Notes under the pieces: generated by a model
What the model was told of the DNA's origin: nothing
The model's database searches: none
What the model saw: the letters and a program-made list of their open reading frames with translations, nothing else
Translations under genes and position numbers: made by a program
Shown here: positions 11,869-23,157 of the stretch, one piece after another
How positions within the stretch are numbered: position 1 is the stretch's first letter
Layout of the letters: each line of letters opens with the position of its first letter
Assembly (NCBI GenBank): GCA_032622095.1
Contig: CP136066.1
Location: 97,795,319-97,859,318, forward strand
Origin: Siphonodentalium dalli
Lineage: Eukaryota > Mollusca > Scaphopoda > Gadilida > Siphonodentaliidae
Reading direction: 5' to 3'
Length of the DNA: 64,000 bases

Positions 11869-12632
11869 AACAAGAGGTGGGATTTTGTCAAAAAGCCTGG
11901 CTTGCAAACTCATTTTAGGTACTGGTCATGGGAACGAATATACCAAAAATCTTTTAAATCCGTTGACATTTGTGGAAATTAGCCCTGTGACGTCGTCCAT
12001 TTGCATCAAAAATAATAAACAAAGTCCAATATCTTTGAAATCCGTTGACATTTGTGGAAATGAGCCCTGTGACGTCGTCATTTGCACACAAAAAAATAAA
12101 CAAAGTTCAATAACTCTGCTGAAAATATCCGGCCGGGCCTGGTTTGCGAACTCGTTCTAGATATTGGTCATGTGAACTCATATACCAAAAATCTTTGAAA
12201 TCCGTTGACATTTGTGGAAATGAGCCCTGTGACGTCGTCATTTGCACACAAAAAAATAAACAAAGTTCAATAACTCTGCTGAAAATATCCGGCCGGGCCT
12301 GGTTTGCGAACTCGTTCTAGATAATGTTCAAGTGAACTCATATACCTAATATCTTTGAAATCCGTTGAGATTTGTGGAAATGAGCCCTGTGACATCAGTA
12401 AATTCGACAAAAATAATAAACAAAGTCCAATAAATCCGGTAAAAATATCCGGCCGGACCTGACTTGCGAACTCATTCTAGGCAATGGTCAGGTGAACTCA
12501 TATACCACAAATCTTTGAAATCCATTGACATTTGTTCAAGTTTTGACTCTTACAAATTCGGGACAGACGGACGGACAGACAGACGGACGGAACCCATTAT
12601 TATATCCCCCGCAAATTTTAAATTTGGCGGGG
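11869..12632 (+). mobile_element. Tandem-core element with 160-bp unit and terminal hairpin
   Basis: AATCCGTTGACATTTGTGG or a close variant occurs at 11956, 12039, 12199, 12359 and 12518, giving a core period of 160 after an initial short unit. After the core come ACGGACGGACAGACAG and then the stem-loop CCCCCGCAAATTT / AAATTTGGCGGGGG (one bulged G) at 12605-12632, followed by ATAATAAAG. The layout is the same as in the element at 1901-2968, although the core sequence is unrelated. Confidence 0.6.
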
Positions 12633-14362
12633 GATAATAAAGAAGGATAACTCTAGAAGCAAAAATGCGAATGTCATTGGCTCTTCTTTTGAGAGCACTC
12701 CTGATGGCGAACCTCCATACCGAATTTCATTGAGATCCGTGAACATAGCTGAGTCTGACCTATCATTGTCACATAATTAGCCCCTGAACCTGGCCTGGTA
12801 CATGTTAATAGCTACAGTGTGTTTGACACTTCCGGCGAGAGAACGATAGACAGAAAGTGAAAGAAGAGCGCGGAAAACTTAGAGCAGTTGTTTCGAAAGA
12901 TGGATTTTATGGAGTGAAAATGAAAGATTAAAATGAACTAATATATCAATATCAAAGAGCGAAGATCAAAGAGCGAAGATCTGCGATCCTGAAATTGGAA
13001 TAGGTGAGCTATGTTACCAAACTTTACAGTACAGTGACGTGAAAACTTAGTGCAATGATGTTGATGTCAATGCCGTACTTCATTATTATGTTAATTAGAA
13101 TATAGTTACGATATTTGATTTATGTTGAGTAATTTAGTGTTCACTGTGAGATAAACATAGAGTGATGAGGGTTGTTGAACAATTTTGTCAACATGAAAAG
13201 ACAAGTTTAAAATGGAACTATATTTTTTCTTGAAAGTGCTTTACTTCCTCTTTAGTTGTGATAAGGAAATCAATATTAATTATTTTTAACCCCAGCTGTT
13301 TCAAGATCGATTTTCCTTGATAAAATGTGATTATGTGATACAATGGATCTCAATTTTGTCTCAATTCTAAACAAAATTTATTAACCTCTTCAACTAAGCT
13401 TGGCACGAATCAAATTTAGTACACTCGGTTAAAAAATTTCATATAGAATTGCGACTCATTACAGATCCTCTATGTGCAGATGGACAGAAAACCATAATTT
13501 TCAGATAAACAACTAAGATCATCGCTAGGGTGTGACATTTTCGTTGATTAAATGAGTGGTTTTCACAAGTTTATCGATTGTTTTGACCTGCAGACTGTCT
13601 GGCTTTCCCAAAAACTATAAATAATCCAATAGTTCTGGTCTTTTAAAAAATTTAATCTTTTTTTTAAATCTGAAAACCGGGAATGATTCAGATTACTATT
13701 TTACGAAGAATACTAGTTTATTGTTCGCTGATTTAAATTCAAAATGTTTCTGTCAGAAAATAAAGATCCTCCAACTGACATGTGTTCAAAACCAAGTTCT
13801 TGACAGTTTCGGGCCATATTCCCGATGACGTGTAATCCACGAGTTAGTATACTGCTGTAGTTTTGATCATACAACAATGCGGAATCGTAAACGAAAATAA
13901 ACTTTTTTAAGTCTATTCTTCGCTGATTTAAATTCAAATTGTCTGCCAGAAAATAAAGATGATCAAAATCAAGTTGTTCTATTCCTTTTACTTTTAGTCA
14001 ATACCACCAAATAGGCACAAATTCTAAATGACAGACTCAATTCAGTTTGTGCCTGTCACTGTGACACAATATTGAAAATAATAATCAGGCTTGACTGCAT
14101 GGTGCGCCGATGGATTCAGATGTGAAATCCCAGATGCTGCTGGCAGCCATATTTTCCAACAAAATTCAAAAATGTTTTATGGCACCCATCTAGAGGTCAC
14201 CCCGAAGATCCAAATAAGTTTGGTAATGATTGAATGAGAGGTATGGCCTGTAGGACGTGTCGAGGGAAATTGTTGACAGACTAGTCACAAATGCACACAC
14301 GGAAAATGGATGCCGTCCCACGGCAATAGCTCAAACTTGACTTTTAAAAAGTGATTTTTAAA
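12633..14362. other. No gene; remnants and a direct repeat
   Basis: A repeat remnant lies at 12636-12780. A direct repeat of about 55 bases (CGCTGATTTAAATTCAAA and CAGAAAATAAAGAT) occurs at about 13728-13775 and 13920-13965. A short fragment of family Z lies at about 14120-14290 (GATGCTGCTGGCAGCCAT). The MATH/TRAF-C exon expected downstream of the TRAF exon at 14370 was looked for on the minus strand and not found. Confidence 0.4.
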
Positions 14363-14367
14363 CTCAC

Positions 14368-14572
14368 ACCTGGCACCACCTCCTCCACCTCCCGCTACAA
14401 CTGGGCCACCTCCATGATTTTCCAAGTCGTTCAGCCTGTCCATGAGTTGGGCCTGATTTCCTTGAAGGACAGCAAGGTCTCGGTTGTTCCTTTCGAGCAA
14501 GTCTTTTTTGGCAAATGTTTCCACCTGTCGCTCCATAATTATCAACTTTTCTGTTTGTGTAACCATCTTTAT
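14368..14572 (-). CDS. TRAF-like gene, exon 8: coiled coil and glycine-rich linker
   Basis: The acceptor TTGTTTCACAG lies just before 14572, and the frame continues in phase 0 from exon 7. The exon encodes about 68 residues (312-379). It starts IKMVTQTEKLIIMERQVETF, has heptad-like spacing of hydrophobic residues through LAVLQGNQAQLMDRLNDLE, and ends in a glycine-rich linker (HGGGPVVAGGGGGGA). In TRAFs the coiled coil mediates trimerisation and leads directly into the TRAF-C domain, so the Gly linker is unusual. Two donors are possible: after 14370 (CCAG then GTGTGA) or after 14368 (AGGT then GTGAGT, the better match). They leave the frame in different phases, which the missing next exon would settle. 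Confidence 0.82.
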
Positions 14573-15204
14573 CTGTGAAACAATTTAGTAGATTAAACTG
14601 TAGGATGGAATGAATACCTCTGTTAGTCTTTTGATTTTTAAAATTGGAAATCTGCTATATAGAAGTCAGGAACATTATGAATTCAACTACTTATCTACAA
14701 TAGTTGGATGTGAATATAACTTTTTGTGAATTCGATAAAAGAGGGAAAATCCAAAATCATATTTCACAAAAATTATTCAAAATCAGTATCGCACTAAATC
14801 GGTATCATATGTTTGTTTTTGTGACGAACTAACATGTTTTGATCCACTCGAATGATTAGTCATGACGACACATGAAAAATAACTCAATTAACATTCAATT
14901 AGTCTAAATATGGTTATGAAGGAGCAATTGAGTTGTCATGTAAATGTGCCTGACCTGATATCTGGCTTGCTTACCTTTGAAGTGAGACATGTTATCGTAA
15001 GTCAAACGTAAGCTCAGACATTTGGAAAATTTTCCAAAAGAAATGCACCAAATAACACAAGACTGCTCAACTACGAAACTAACACAAGAAAGTATGGTGT
15101 GCACAGTAACGGTAATCAATCCGATTAGATGGTCCCAATATCATCAGATTCCAATAACAACATTTTTTGAAATGCCACAGTCATCAGAATCGATTAGTTG
15201 CCCA
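14573..15204. other. Intron sequence, nothing recognised
   Basis: Start of the 8.6-kb intron on the exon 8 side. AT-rich, with no repeat or gene that I can support. Confidence 0.4.
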
Positions 15205-15545
15205 AAAATAATGCTATAAACCACAGTCAACTATAGTATAAATTTGCCCAAAACATGTTATTTATCATCATTTTGTAAAACCAAATCTGGCCGGATTGTC
15301 AAATTTCTGACATCCAAAGCCACTTGATTTTAGAGTTATCATCTTCATCTGCAATTTGGTCCGAGACCTTCGGTTTGACAACTTTTTACCAGGCTGTGAA
15401 AAATTACATATCTCGAGAAATGACAAATTTCTAAAATTTATATCTGATCACTCTGAGCTTTGGGTGGATGGGTTCCTCGACTCCTCGATTTGCATCTTTA
15501 AGTGAAGGTAATTACCTTAATATTGGCCATTTTCAAGAATTTAAC
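15205..15545. mobile_element. Diverged foldback-type element fragment
   Basis: AACCACAGTCAACTATAGTATAA and the downstream phrases TGATTTTAGAGTTATC and GATGGGTTCCTCGA match, in inverse orientation, the region 54690-55020. They are also related to the TTAA-flanked elements at 41580 and 60977. Confidence 0.5.
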
Positions 15546-15699
15546 TCAAAGATATTAAACTTAAAGCATTTATATCAACACAGCTGATCCACCACCCCAC
15601 CTCAATATTCCTAATACATAGGGCAGTAATTTCTGCTTCATAAAACTGGTTCTTAGCTACAATGTATACCTGTATTTCCTGATTCAAAGGATGGGCTGA

Positions 15700-15865
15700 T
15701 CAGGCCTGAAAATAAGGTGCCGGACATATGCAGAATGAGGTCCCCAGAGGGTGAATTTAGTGACGCTACCCCCCGCACAGTGGGCTAGCATCACCAAATT
15801 TCTCTGGAGACTTCATTCTGCACGGCCTCATCTGCTATGGGAGACCCAGACACAGATTCAAGTTC
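15700..15865. mobile_element. GAATGAGGTCCC palindromic MITE
   Basis: GCAGAATGAGGTCCCCAGAG on the left pairs with CTCTGGAGACTTCATTCTGC on the right. The inner arms also carry GGGTGAATTTAGTGA/TCACCAAATTT. Related copies lie at about 17695, 22770, 24605, 24895, 25140, 25545, 26065, 50165 and 50440. Confidence 0.6.
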
Positions 15866-15950
15866 CTAGATGGTGCGGATGGTGATGGTCACACATTGTT
15901 AAAAGAGAAATTAAACTAAAAATAGAGATACTTTCTAAAGAAACTAAATA

Positions 15951-17063
15951 AAAGTGTCAATGACACTGTAGCTCAACTTGGATGTGGGATAATTCATAAA
16001 GAGATATATATATCAAATAAAATCCAAGATGGCTGCTGGTGGCCATGTTTTCCAATGATATTCTGTCAATGACACTGTAGCTCAACTCAGGTAGGGGAAT
16101 AATTTAATGGTTGACAGTAAATGGAGGAATTAGGAAAGGGATGTGGTCTGTCGGGTGTGCCAAAGGATTAAGTGATGCAAAGAGTAAATTCTAAAATGGC
16201 CACCGGCGGCCATGTTTTCTTGCCGAATGACCCCAAAATGACTCGTTCCCATCTACATGTCAATGTCAACATCCATGACAAATTTCACGAAGATTAAACA
16301 AACAGATCGGTCTATAACCCATGCTAATGGATTTTGTAGAAATATTTAGTCATACAAAGAGTAAAATCCAAAATGGCCATTGGTGGGCATATTTTTTTGC
16401 CGAATGACCCCAAAATGACTCGTTCCCATCAAGAGGTCACCCGATGATCCACATGAAGTTTGGTGATGATCAGATCAGGGATGTGGTATGTAGGGTGTGT
16501 CAAAGTATTTAGTGATGCAAAGAGTAAAATCCAATATGGCTGCTGGCGACCATGTTTTTTGGCCAAATGACCCAAAAATGACTCGTTCCCCCGATGATCC
16601 ATTTGAAGTTTAGTGATGATCGGATCAGGGATGTGGTCTGTAGGCTGCGTCAAAGGATTTAGTGATGCAAAGAGTAAAATCCAAGATGGCCACCAGCGAC
16701 CATGTTTTTTGGCCAATTGATCCTAAAATGACTCGTTCCCATCTGCATGAAAATGTCAACATTCATGACAAATTTTATGATGATCAGACAAACAGTACGG
16801 CCTGTAGCCCGCGCCAATGGATTTAATTTTGAAATCCAAGATGGCCACCAGTGGCCATGTTTTGTGGCCGAATGACCCCAAAATGACTCGTTCCCATCTA
16901 CATGTCAATGTCAACATTCATGACAAATTTCATAAAGATCAGACCAAAGATACGACCTGTAGCCCGCGCCAGAGGAAATTGTTGACGGACACACAACAGA
17001 CACACGCACGATGGACGCCAACCCGTGGCAATAGCTCAAACTTACAAAGTAAGTTGAGCTAAA
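15951..17063 (+). mobile_element. Family Z element, copy 1 (tandem-core, Helitron-like)
   Basis: It opens with AAAGTGTCAATGACACTGTA and then GCTCAACTTGG; a second, similar opening occurs at about 16060, so one copy may be inserted in or fused to another. The core has about five units of 150-170 bp, each with CCAAGATGGC...GCCATGTTTT and CCCCAAAATGACTCGTTCCC. It ends with ACACGCACGATGG, then the stem-loop AGCTCAAACTTAC / GTAAGTTGAGCT at 17035-17061. The 5' TAGCTCAACTT is the reverse complement of the 3' AAGTTGAGCTA, like the subterminal inverted repeats of Helentron-type elements. Confidence 0.62.
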
Positions 17064-17690
17064 TATTGATAGCTCTCAATTGGAGGTCACCCCGAAGATC
17101 CATATTAAGTTTGGCTATGATATAATGAGAGATGTGACCTGTAGTATGTGCTAACAGTAATTGTTGATGGCCGCATGGCCCGACGGACAGAAGGTCGACG
17201 GAGATTGTGGGCCAGCACAGAAACACTCAGTAATTTTTCTATTTATAGAATCATAATCCTGTTATGTCGATTCACTTCGAATTGGAAGGAGAAAACGCTT
17301 CATCCTGATCCTTCCAAAGCTGAGACCTTCTGTTCTCAGGGCAAAATTTTTCAGGCAAACAATTATTTTTGTTTGCACAGAGGTTGCCTGAAATCGAAAA
17401 TGGTTGATCAGTTAACATTAGTGTCTGATGATGTGCGTTCAGTCGCTTGTAAGCTCGGATTTAAATACAACTCTGAACTTACAAGCGACCAAACACACAT
17501 CACAAGACACAATATTATATTGTGTGTGACCTTCCGTTCTTCCTTTGATTTTTTTCTAAAATGTTGGTTTATTCACTTATGACAGACCACGATAGAGAGG
17601 CTAACATATTTAATAACTAACTGTTTTCCTGTCGATATCAAAAGTTGTTCAAATAGCGATTGTCGAAATATAAGACTCAATGGTCTGTCA
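17064..17690. other. Diverged Z fragment and a set of small hairpins
   Basis: 17070-17215 resembles a Z unit ending (GAGGTCACCCCGAAGATCC, ATGGCCCGACGGACAG). From 17225 on there are nested hairpins: CAGGCAAACAATTATTTTTG pairing with GTTTGCACAGAGGTTGCCTG, and GTCGCTTGTAAGCTC pairing with GAACTTACAAGCGAC (about 17449-17486). These suggest a small foldback element of about 350 bp. The 144-residue frame across it has no recognisable domain. Confidence 0.4.
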
Positions 17691-17693
17691 TTT

Positions 17694-17845
17694 ACAGAAT
17701 GAGGTCCCCAGAGGGTAAATTCAGTGACGCTATCCTGCAAGATGGGCTACCATCACCAAATTCACCCTCTGGGAACTTATTTCTGCTTAGGTCTCAACTG
17801 CTATGGGAGTCACCTAGGATCAGATTGAATTTACTTAGTTGAAGT
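17694..17845. mobile_element. GAATGAGGTCCC palindromic MITE
   Basis: CAGAATGAGGTCCCCAGAGG with the partner CACCCTCTGGGAACTTATTT lies around a TCACTAAATTC/TCACCAAATTC core. Same family as 15700-15865. Confidence 0.55.
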
Positions 17846-17883
17846 TGGTGATTTCCCCAATTAGTCACCTTGATTATATTATA

Positions 17884-18838
17884 CTAGCAGGTTAGCCCGC
17901 CACCGGCGGCGTTTGTCCGAAACATGACATTTTAAAAATTATTTTGTTTTTATTTATATTGTTATTTTGTTTTTATTTTGTTTTTAATATTAATTTAATG
18001 TTTTTTAAATATAATTTATGTTTTTTTTAATTTTTTTAATTTTAGTTTTGTTTTAATTCTGCCTTTTTAAATTTTTTTTTAATTAAATTTTTTTAATTAA
18101 TTCTTTTACCCGATTTGACCTTGAATTGATCATTTTCAAGGTCAAGGTCAGGTCGGGTGACAATTTAACCCGTCCATGACACTTCCCGTAGACACCAAGT
18201 TTGAGCTCAATCGGTCCGAGTCTATAAAGGACACACACACATATATCATTTGTGGGTACCCGTTTCAAGGTGAAGATCACCTCAGGCGGAAAAACTTACC
18301 CGATAAAAATCTCCCCCGTTCCTTGGAACTCCTAAGTACGAAATTAAGTACGAAATTTCGCCTCGAGACGGTCAATGGAGCCGTTTTTATACTCGTCATG
18401 TATATAGACGCTCAGTACGATAACATTGTATTGAATTGAAAACAAACGCTTCCCGTCGTGAAATCATCTCTCTGCATAATATTTCGAGGGATAAAATTGC
18501 ATTGAATTGAAAACAAACGCTTCCCGTCGTGAAAATCTCTCTGCATAATATTTCGAGCGACAGGCTACAATCTCTCTGCGCAGATGCTAATAACGTTGAA
18601 TGGTAAATAAATGCTCTTTATAGCGATGCGTCAAAAACAAACGCTCATTAAATTATGACTTGATTAACCACCGCGGTGCCGATTGCGGTGATTTGGGAAG
18701 GGAGCTTCTCCAAAACGCCGCAACGACGATTCCCGTGGGTTTTTACATTTAGATGGGAAGTTTGAACTCAATCGAGCGAACCGTTTTCGATTCTATGAAG
18801 TACATATATATATATATACGGAAGTCTCAAAATATATA
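17884..18838 (+). mobile_element. Chain element 1 (AGCCCGCC...ATATATAGTA family)
   Basis: It starts ACTAGCAGGTTAGCCCGCCA, with the self-complementary GCCCGCCACCGGCGGC, and ends TACGGAAGTCTCAAAATATATAGTA. Inside are a T-rich low-complexity part (17930-18110), a GGTCAAGGTCAGGTCGGGTG phrase, and the shared block ATGCTAATAACGTTGAATGG (about 18585). The next element begins where this one ends. Confidence 0.6.
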
Positions 18839-20089
18839 GTACTAGTAGGTTAGCCCGCCACCGGCGGCGTTTGTCCGAAACATGACATTTTAATATTATT
18901 TTAATGTTTTTTAAATGTAATATATATTTTTTCTGAATTTTTTCAGAAACATGACATTTTTTTAATTATTTTGTTTTTATTTATATTTTTTTTAAATTTT
19001 AACATGACATTTTAATATTATTTTAATGTTTTTTAAATGTAATATATTTGTTTTCTGAATTTTTTCCAAAACATAACAGAAAAATGACATTTTTTTAATT
19101 ATTTTGTTTTTATTTATATATTTTTTTAATTTTAATATTAATTTAATGTTTTTTAAATTTAATTTATGTATTTTTTCTATTTTTTAATATTTAATTCTTT
19201 TTTATAATTTAATTGTTTTTTTTATTGTTAATTTTTTTTGTTTCTGGCAGAAATTTCCGATGAATCCCCCTTCCTAGGAACGACTTTCAATGAGTTAATT
19301 CATGGTACCCGTCCTAAACATTTCGAGCGATAACGTTTTGTTGAATCCCGTAACGTTTTGTTGAATTGTAAACATGTCCCCCGTTCCTAGGAATGACAGG
19401 CAATCTCTCTGCATAATATTTCGAGCTATTTCGAGGATAACGTTCACGCTTGATGTCGAATCCGGTATTGCATTGAAAACAAACGCTTCTCTCTCTGCAT
19501 AATATTTCGAGCGATAACATTGCATTGAATTGCCCGTCATACAGATAAGTAGATAGCGAAAACGACGCTCTTTATATAGATACTGCGGAAAACTAACGCT
19601 CTTTATATATCAACGCTATTAACCCCGAAGTGCTGATTGCGATACGAAATTGTGAGTGTTGGTTTGTAACCGGGATTTCTGAGAAGCATTATGCATATAA
19701 CTACCCCCCCCTAAGCCCTGACCTAAGTGTCATACATACTATAACAATGATGTTGTAAGAGTATGGCATCCAATAAATCTCCCCGCATAGGAAATGCACT
19801 CAATTTTCCCGTATAACTCTGCAGATGCTAATAACGTTGAATGGGAAACAGACGCTCTTTATAGCGACGAGTCAAAAATAAACGCTCATTAAATAATCAC
19901 TTGATTAACCCCCCGCCGTGCCTTTTCGGTGATTTGGGAGTGCTCTGAGCTTCTCCAAAACGCGACCACGGCGGTGTCGGTTGGGATTTTACACTTACAT
20001 AAGAAATTTGAGCTCAATCTGTACACGCGTTTGGATTCTATGAAGTACCCACACACACATATATATACGGAGTTCTCAAAATATATAGA
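18839..20089 (+). mobile_element. Chain element 2
   Basis: Same start (CTAGTAGGTTAGCCCGCCAC) and the same end type (CGGAGTTCTCAAAATATATAG). It carries T-rich low complexity to 19240, the block TGTAACCGGGATTTCTGAGA (about 19661) and the block CAGATGCTAATAACGTTGAA (about 19820). It abuts elements on both sides. Confidence 0.6.
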
Positions 20090-20551
20090 GTACTAGCCAA
20101 TGAGCCCGACGTTGTCCGGGCTATTCAAAAACAAAATTTCAAGTCGATAGCTCTACCCGTTTCCGAGATCTGGTCTGCGCATGCGCGAAGCTGGCGTCGC
20201 ACGGGCTCGGCGACCCTATAAAATTTGTATCCGGGGCAAGATACATTCACATACCAAATTTCAAGTCGATAGCTCCACCCGTTTCCGAGAACTGGTCTGC
20301 GCATGTGCGAAGCTGGCGTCGCACGGGCTCGGCGACCCATTAAAATTCGTATCCGGGGCAAGATACATTCACATAGCAAATTTCAAGTCGATAGCTCCAC
20401 CCGTTTCCGAGATCTCGTCTGCGCATGCGCGAAGCGGGCGCCGCACAGGCTCGCCAATATGACGTTGACGACCGCCTGGTCAAACTACACACACGTACCA
20501 AGTTTCGTCCCGATCGGTCGAGAATCGTAGATTTGTATAAATGACATACAT

Positions 20552-20584
<33 letters not shown>

Positions 20585-20590
20585 GGTCTT
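20090..20590 (+). mobile_element. Chain element 3 with 122-bp tandem units
   Basis: It starts CTAGCCAATGAGCCCGACGT with the hairpin GCCCGAC/GTCCGGGC. Three tandem units of about 122 bp follow (AAATTTCAAGTCGATAGCTC ... GCGCATGCGCGAAGC), then a CAGA microsatellite (20552-20582) and TCTTCAAAATATATATGAG. A closely related copy lies at 60028-60575. The reading frames across it come from the repeat period. Confidence 0.65.
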
Positions 20591-21382
20591 CAAAATATAT
20601 ATGAGATAGAAGAAGAAGATTGGCAGATTCCAGTAGCTTTATAACGGTATATCAGGGGAGAAATCTGATGGTATATTCGTGATTATCTGGGATGATTTCG
20701 GTAGATACCGAAGGTATATACTGTAAAAACAAAGCGCGCCACACTCACGTACCAAGTTTCGTCCCGATCGATCGAGGTGTTGGTATCTGATGCAAAAGAC
20801 GAAATTGTGAGTGTTGGTCAATAGTCCCCGTGGTGAACCCCAACGCGACGTAAACATGTGTTGCGTTCTAAAAATAGGAAAGCACTTTCTCTCTGCATAA
20901 TAAATTTCGAGCGATAACGCTTGCGTAAATACGAAATTGTGAGTGTTGGTTTGTAACCGGGATTTCTGAGAAGCATTATGCCTATAACTACCCCCCCCCC
21001 TAAGCCCTGACCTAAGTGTCATACATACTATAACAATGATGTTGTAAGAGTACTACATCCAATAAATCTCCCCACATAGGAAATGCAGTCAATGTTCCTG
21101 TATAACTCTGCAGATGCTAATAACGTTGAATGGGAAACAGACGCTCTTTATAGAGATGCGTCAAAAACAAACGCTCATTAAATAATCACTTGATTAACCC
21201 CCGCCGTGCCTTTGCGGTGATTTTGGAGTGGATAAAGGGTGCTGAGCTTCTCCAAAACGCGACCACGACGATTCCCGTGGGATTTTACCTTTAGATAGGA
21301 AGTTTGGTCCCGATCGGTCAACCCGTTTTCGATTCTATGAAGTACATACATATATATATACGAAGTCTCAAAATATATAGTA
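20591..21382 (+). mobile_element. Chain element 4
   Basis: It starts GAAGATTGGCAGATTCCAGT with no CCCG hairpin. It contains GGTATATACTGTAAAAACAA, the TGTAACCGGGATTTCTGAGA block (about 20952), the CAGATGCTAATAACGTTGAA block and the end CGAAGTCTCAAAATATATAG. It looks like the 3' part of the same family, or a 5'-shortened member. Confidence 0.5.
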
Positions 21383-22033
21383 TAGACTAGCAGGTTAGTC
21401 CGCCACTGGCGGCATTCGTCCCATGGCTTTGTTCGAAAAAGCAATTGCAACAGGTTCCGAGACACTTGTGCTGCATTTGCACCAAATTTCGGCAATAGTC
21501 AGAAACATGACAATTTTAATTTTATTTTTTATTTTCAATGAGTTAATTGTTTTGTTTTTCAATGAGTTAATTGTGCTTTTTTAATTTTGTAATTGAATTT
21601 TTTGTTTTTAAATTTTACCCGATTTATTTTTGTTTTTCAAGGAGTTAATTGTGCCTATTTAATTTTGTTTTTCAATTTTACCCGATTTTTTTTTGTTTTT
21701 CAATAAACCCGTCCATGACACTTCCCGTATTTAGCAAGTTTGAGCTCAATCGGTTCGAGTCTATAAAGGACACACACATATATATGACACTTCCCGTAGG
21801 TAGCAAGTTTGAGCTCAATCGGCATTCCCTGGAATTTCCCAGTCACCAACGCGGCGTAATTTTGGTACATATATAGAGACCAATTGTCCATCGGCTGTCA
21901 TGTGTAGTAAAGATGTCTTATAAGCCGACATTGCCGTGGGGATGCCCGTTCCTACACGCGTTTTCGATTCTATGAAGTACCCACATATATACACACACAT
22001 ATATATATATATATACGGGAGTCTCAAATTATA
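21383..22033 (+). mobile_element. Chain element 5
   Basis: It starts ACTAGCAGGTTAGTCCGCCA and ends GGGAGTCTCAAATTATATAG. Two copies of GACACTTCCCGTAnnTAGCAAGTTTGAGC lie at about 21717 and 21785. Confidence 0.55.
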
Positions 22034-22655
22034 TAGTAGATTGGCAGATTCCAGTAGCTTTATAACGGTATATTTGGGGAGAAATCTGATGCTATATTCG
22101 TGATTATCTGGGATGATTTCGGTATATACCAACGGTATATACTGTAAAAACAAAGCGCGCCATCCGTGCTCGCAGGGAATAAATTTCGAGCGATAACGTT
22201 TGAGTAAATACGAAATTGTGAGTGTTGGTTTGTAACCGGGATTTCTGAGAAGCATTATGCCTATAACTACCCCCCCAAGCCCTGACCTAAGTGTCATACA
22301 TACTATAACAATGATGTTGTAAGAGCTCCAATAAATCTCCCCGCATAGGCAAGCACTCAACGTTCCCGTATAACTCTGCAGATGCTAATAACGTTGAATG
22401 GGAAACAGACGCTCTTTATAGAGATGCGTCAAAAAACAAACGCTCATTAAATAATCACTTGATTAACCCACGCCGTGCCTTTGCGGTGATTTGAGATTGG
22501 AGAACGGGTGCTCTTGAGCTTCTCTAAACCGCGACCACGGTCGTGTCGGTGGGATTTGACACTTACATAGGAAGTTTGAGCTCAATCTTTACACGCGTTT
22601 TGGATTCTATGAAGTACCCATGTATATACGAAGTCTCAAAATATATAGTATAGAT
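22034..22655 (+). mobile_element. Chain element 6
   Basis: Close relative of chain element 4: the same start GATTGGCAGATTCCAGTAGC, the same internal blocks and the same end GAAGTCTCAAAATATATAGT. The two share most of their length with small indels. Confidence 0.55.
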
Positions 22656-22754
22656 AGATTGCATTTTATCTTCTGCAAATTAGAAGAAATAGAAACTTTC
22701 CAGAAGGGAAAAACTGACTAAAACAATGTTAATTTTAGACTATAGATACTTCCA

Positions 22755-22875
22755 AGAAAATGAGTCCTAAGCAGAATGAGGTCCCAAGAAGGTTAATTTG
22801 GAGATGCTAGCCTGCTATGTGAGATAGAATCACTAAATTCACCCTCTGGTGACCTCCCTCTGCACATGACAGACG
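22755..22875. mobile_element. GAATGAGGTCCC palindromic MITE
   Basis: CCTAAGCAGAATGAGGTCCC faces CACCCTCTGGTGACCTCCCT, with GCTAGCCTGC in the middle. Confidence 0.5.
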
Positions 22876-22960
22876 TAATATTTGCAGGCTTGCCAGTGCC
22901 TGCAAAGAATTTCGCTACTGGTGAAAATTTGATAGTCTAGGCTATTATGGGTGAATTCTA

Positions 22961-23134
22961 CAGTAATGCTCTAATTAATCGACTCCCTAACTACAGCAGA
23001 ATTATGGGTAACTTTTCAGGATTTAGTCGGAGAGCTTTCCGATGAATGGCAACAAGCCATATTTCCAACTAAATCCTGAAAAGTTACCCATAATTCTGCT
23101 GTGGTTAGGGAGTCGATTAATTAGAGCATTACTG
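22961..23134. mobile_element. pogo-type foldback MITE (CAGTAATGCTC), 174 bp
   Basis: A nearly complete palindrome with CAGTAATGCTCTAATTAATC on the left and its complement ending GAGCATTACTG on the right, flanked by TA on both sides. Arms include GCAGAATTATGGGTAACTTT and AAAAGTTACCCATAATTCTG. The right end is only 23 bases from the donor of TRAF exon 7. CAGT ends and TA duplication fit the mariner/pogo superfamily; no coding capacity. Confidence 0.8.
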
Positions 23135-23157
23135 TACATATGGCATTATGCCCTTAC

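Noticed and set aside
1-14360. MATH/TRAF-C exon downstream of TRAF exon 8
   Set aside because: I looked on the minus strand for the conserved WKI...GYKMC...GTHLS pattern and saw nothing resembling it.
17148-17582. 144-codon plus-strand frame
   Set aside because: It crosses a family Z fragment and several hairpins; the composition is not protein-like.
20181-20530. Reading frames with RARRP...SHTKFQVDSS repeats (also at 60144-60503)
   Set aside because: They are the 122-bp units of a mobile element, read in whichever frame is open.
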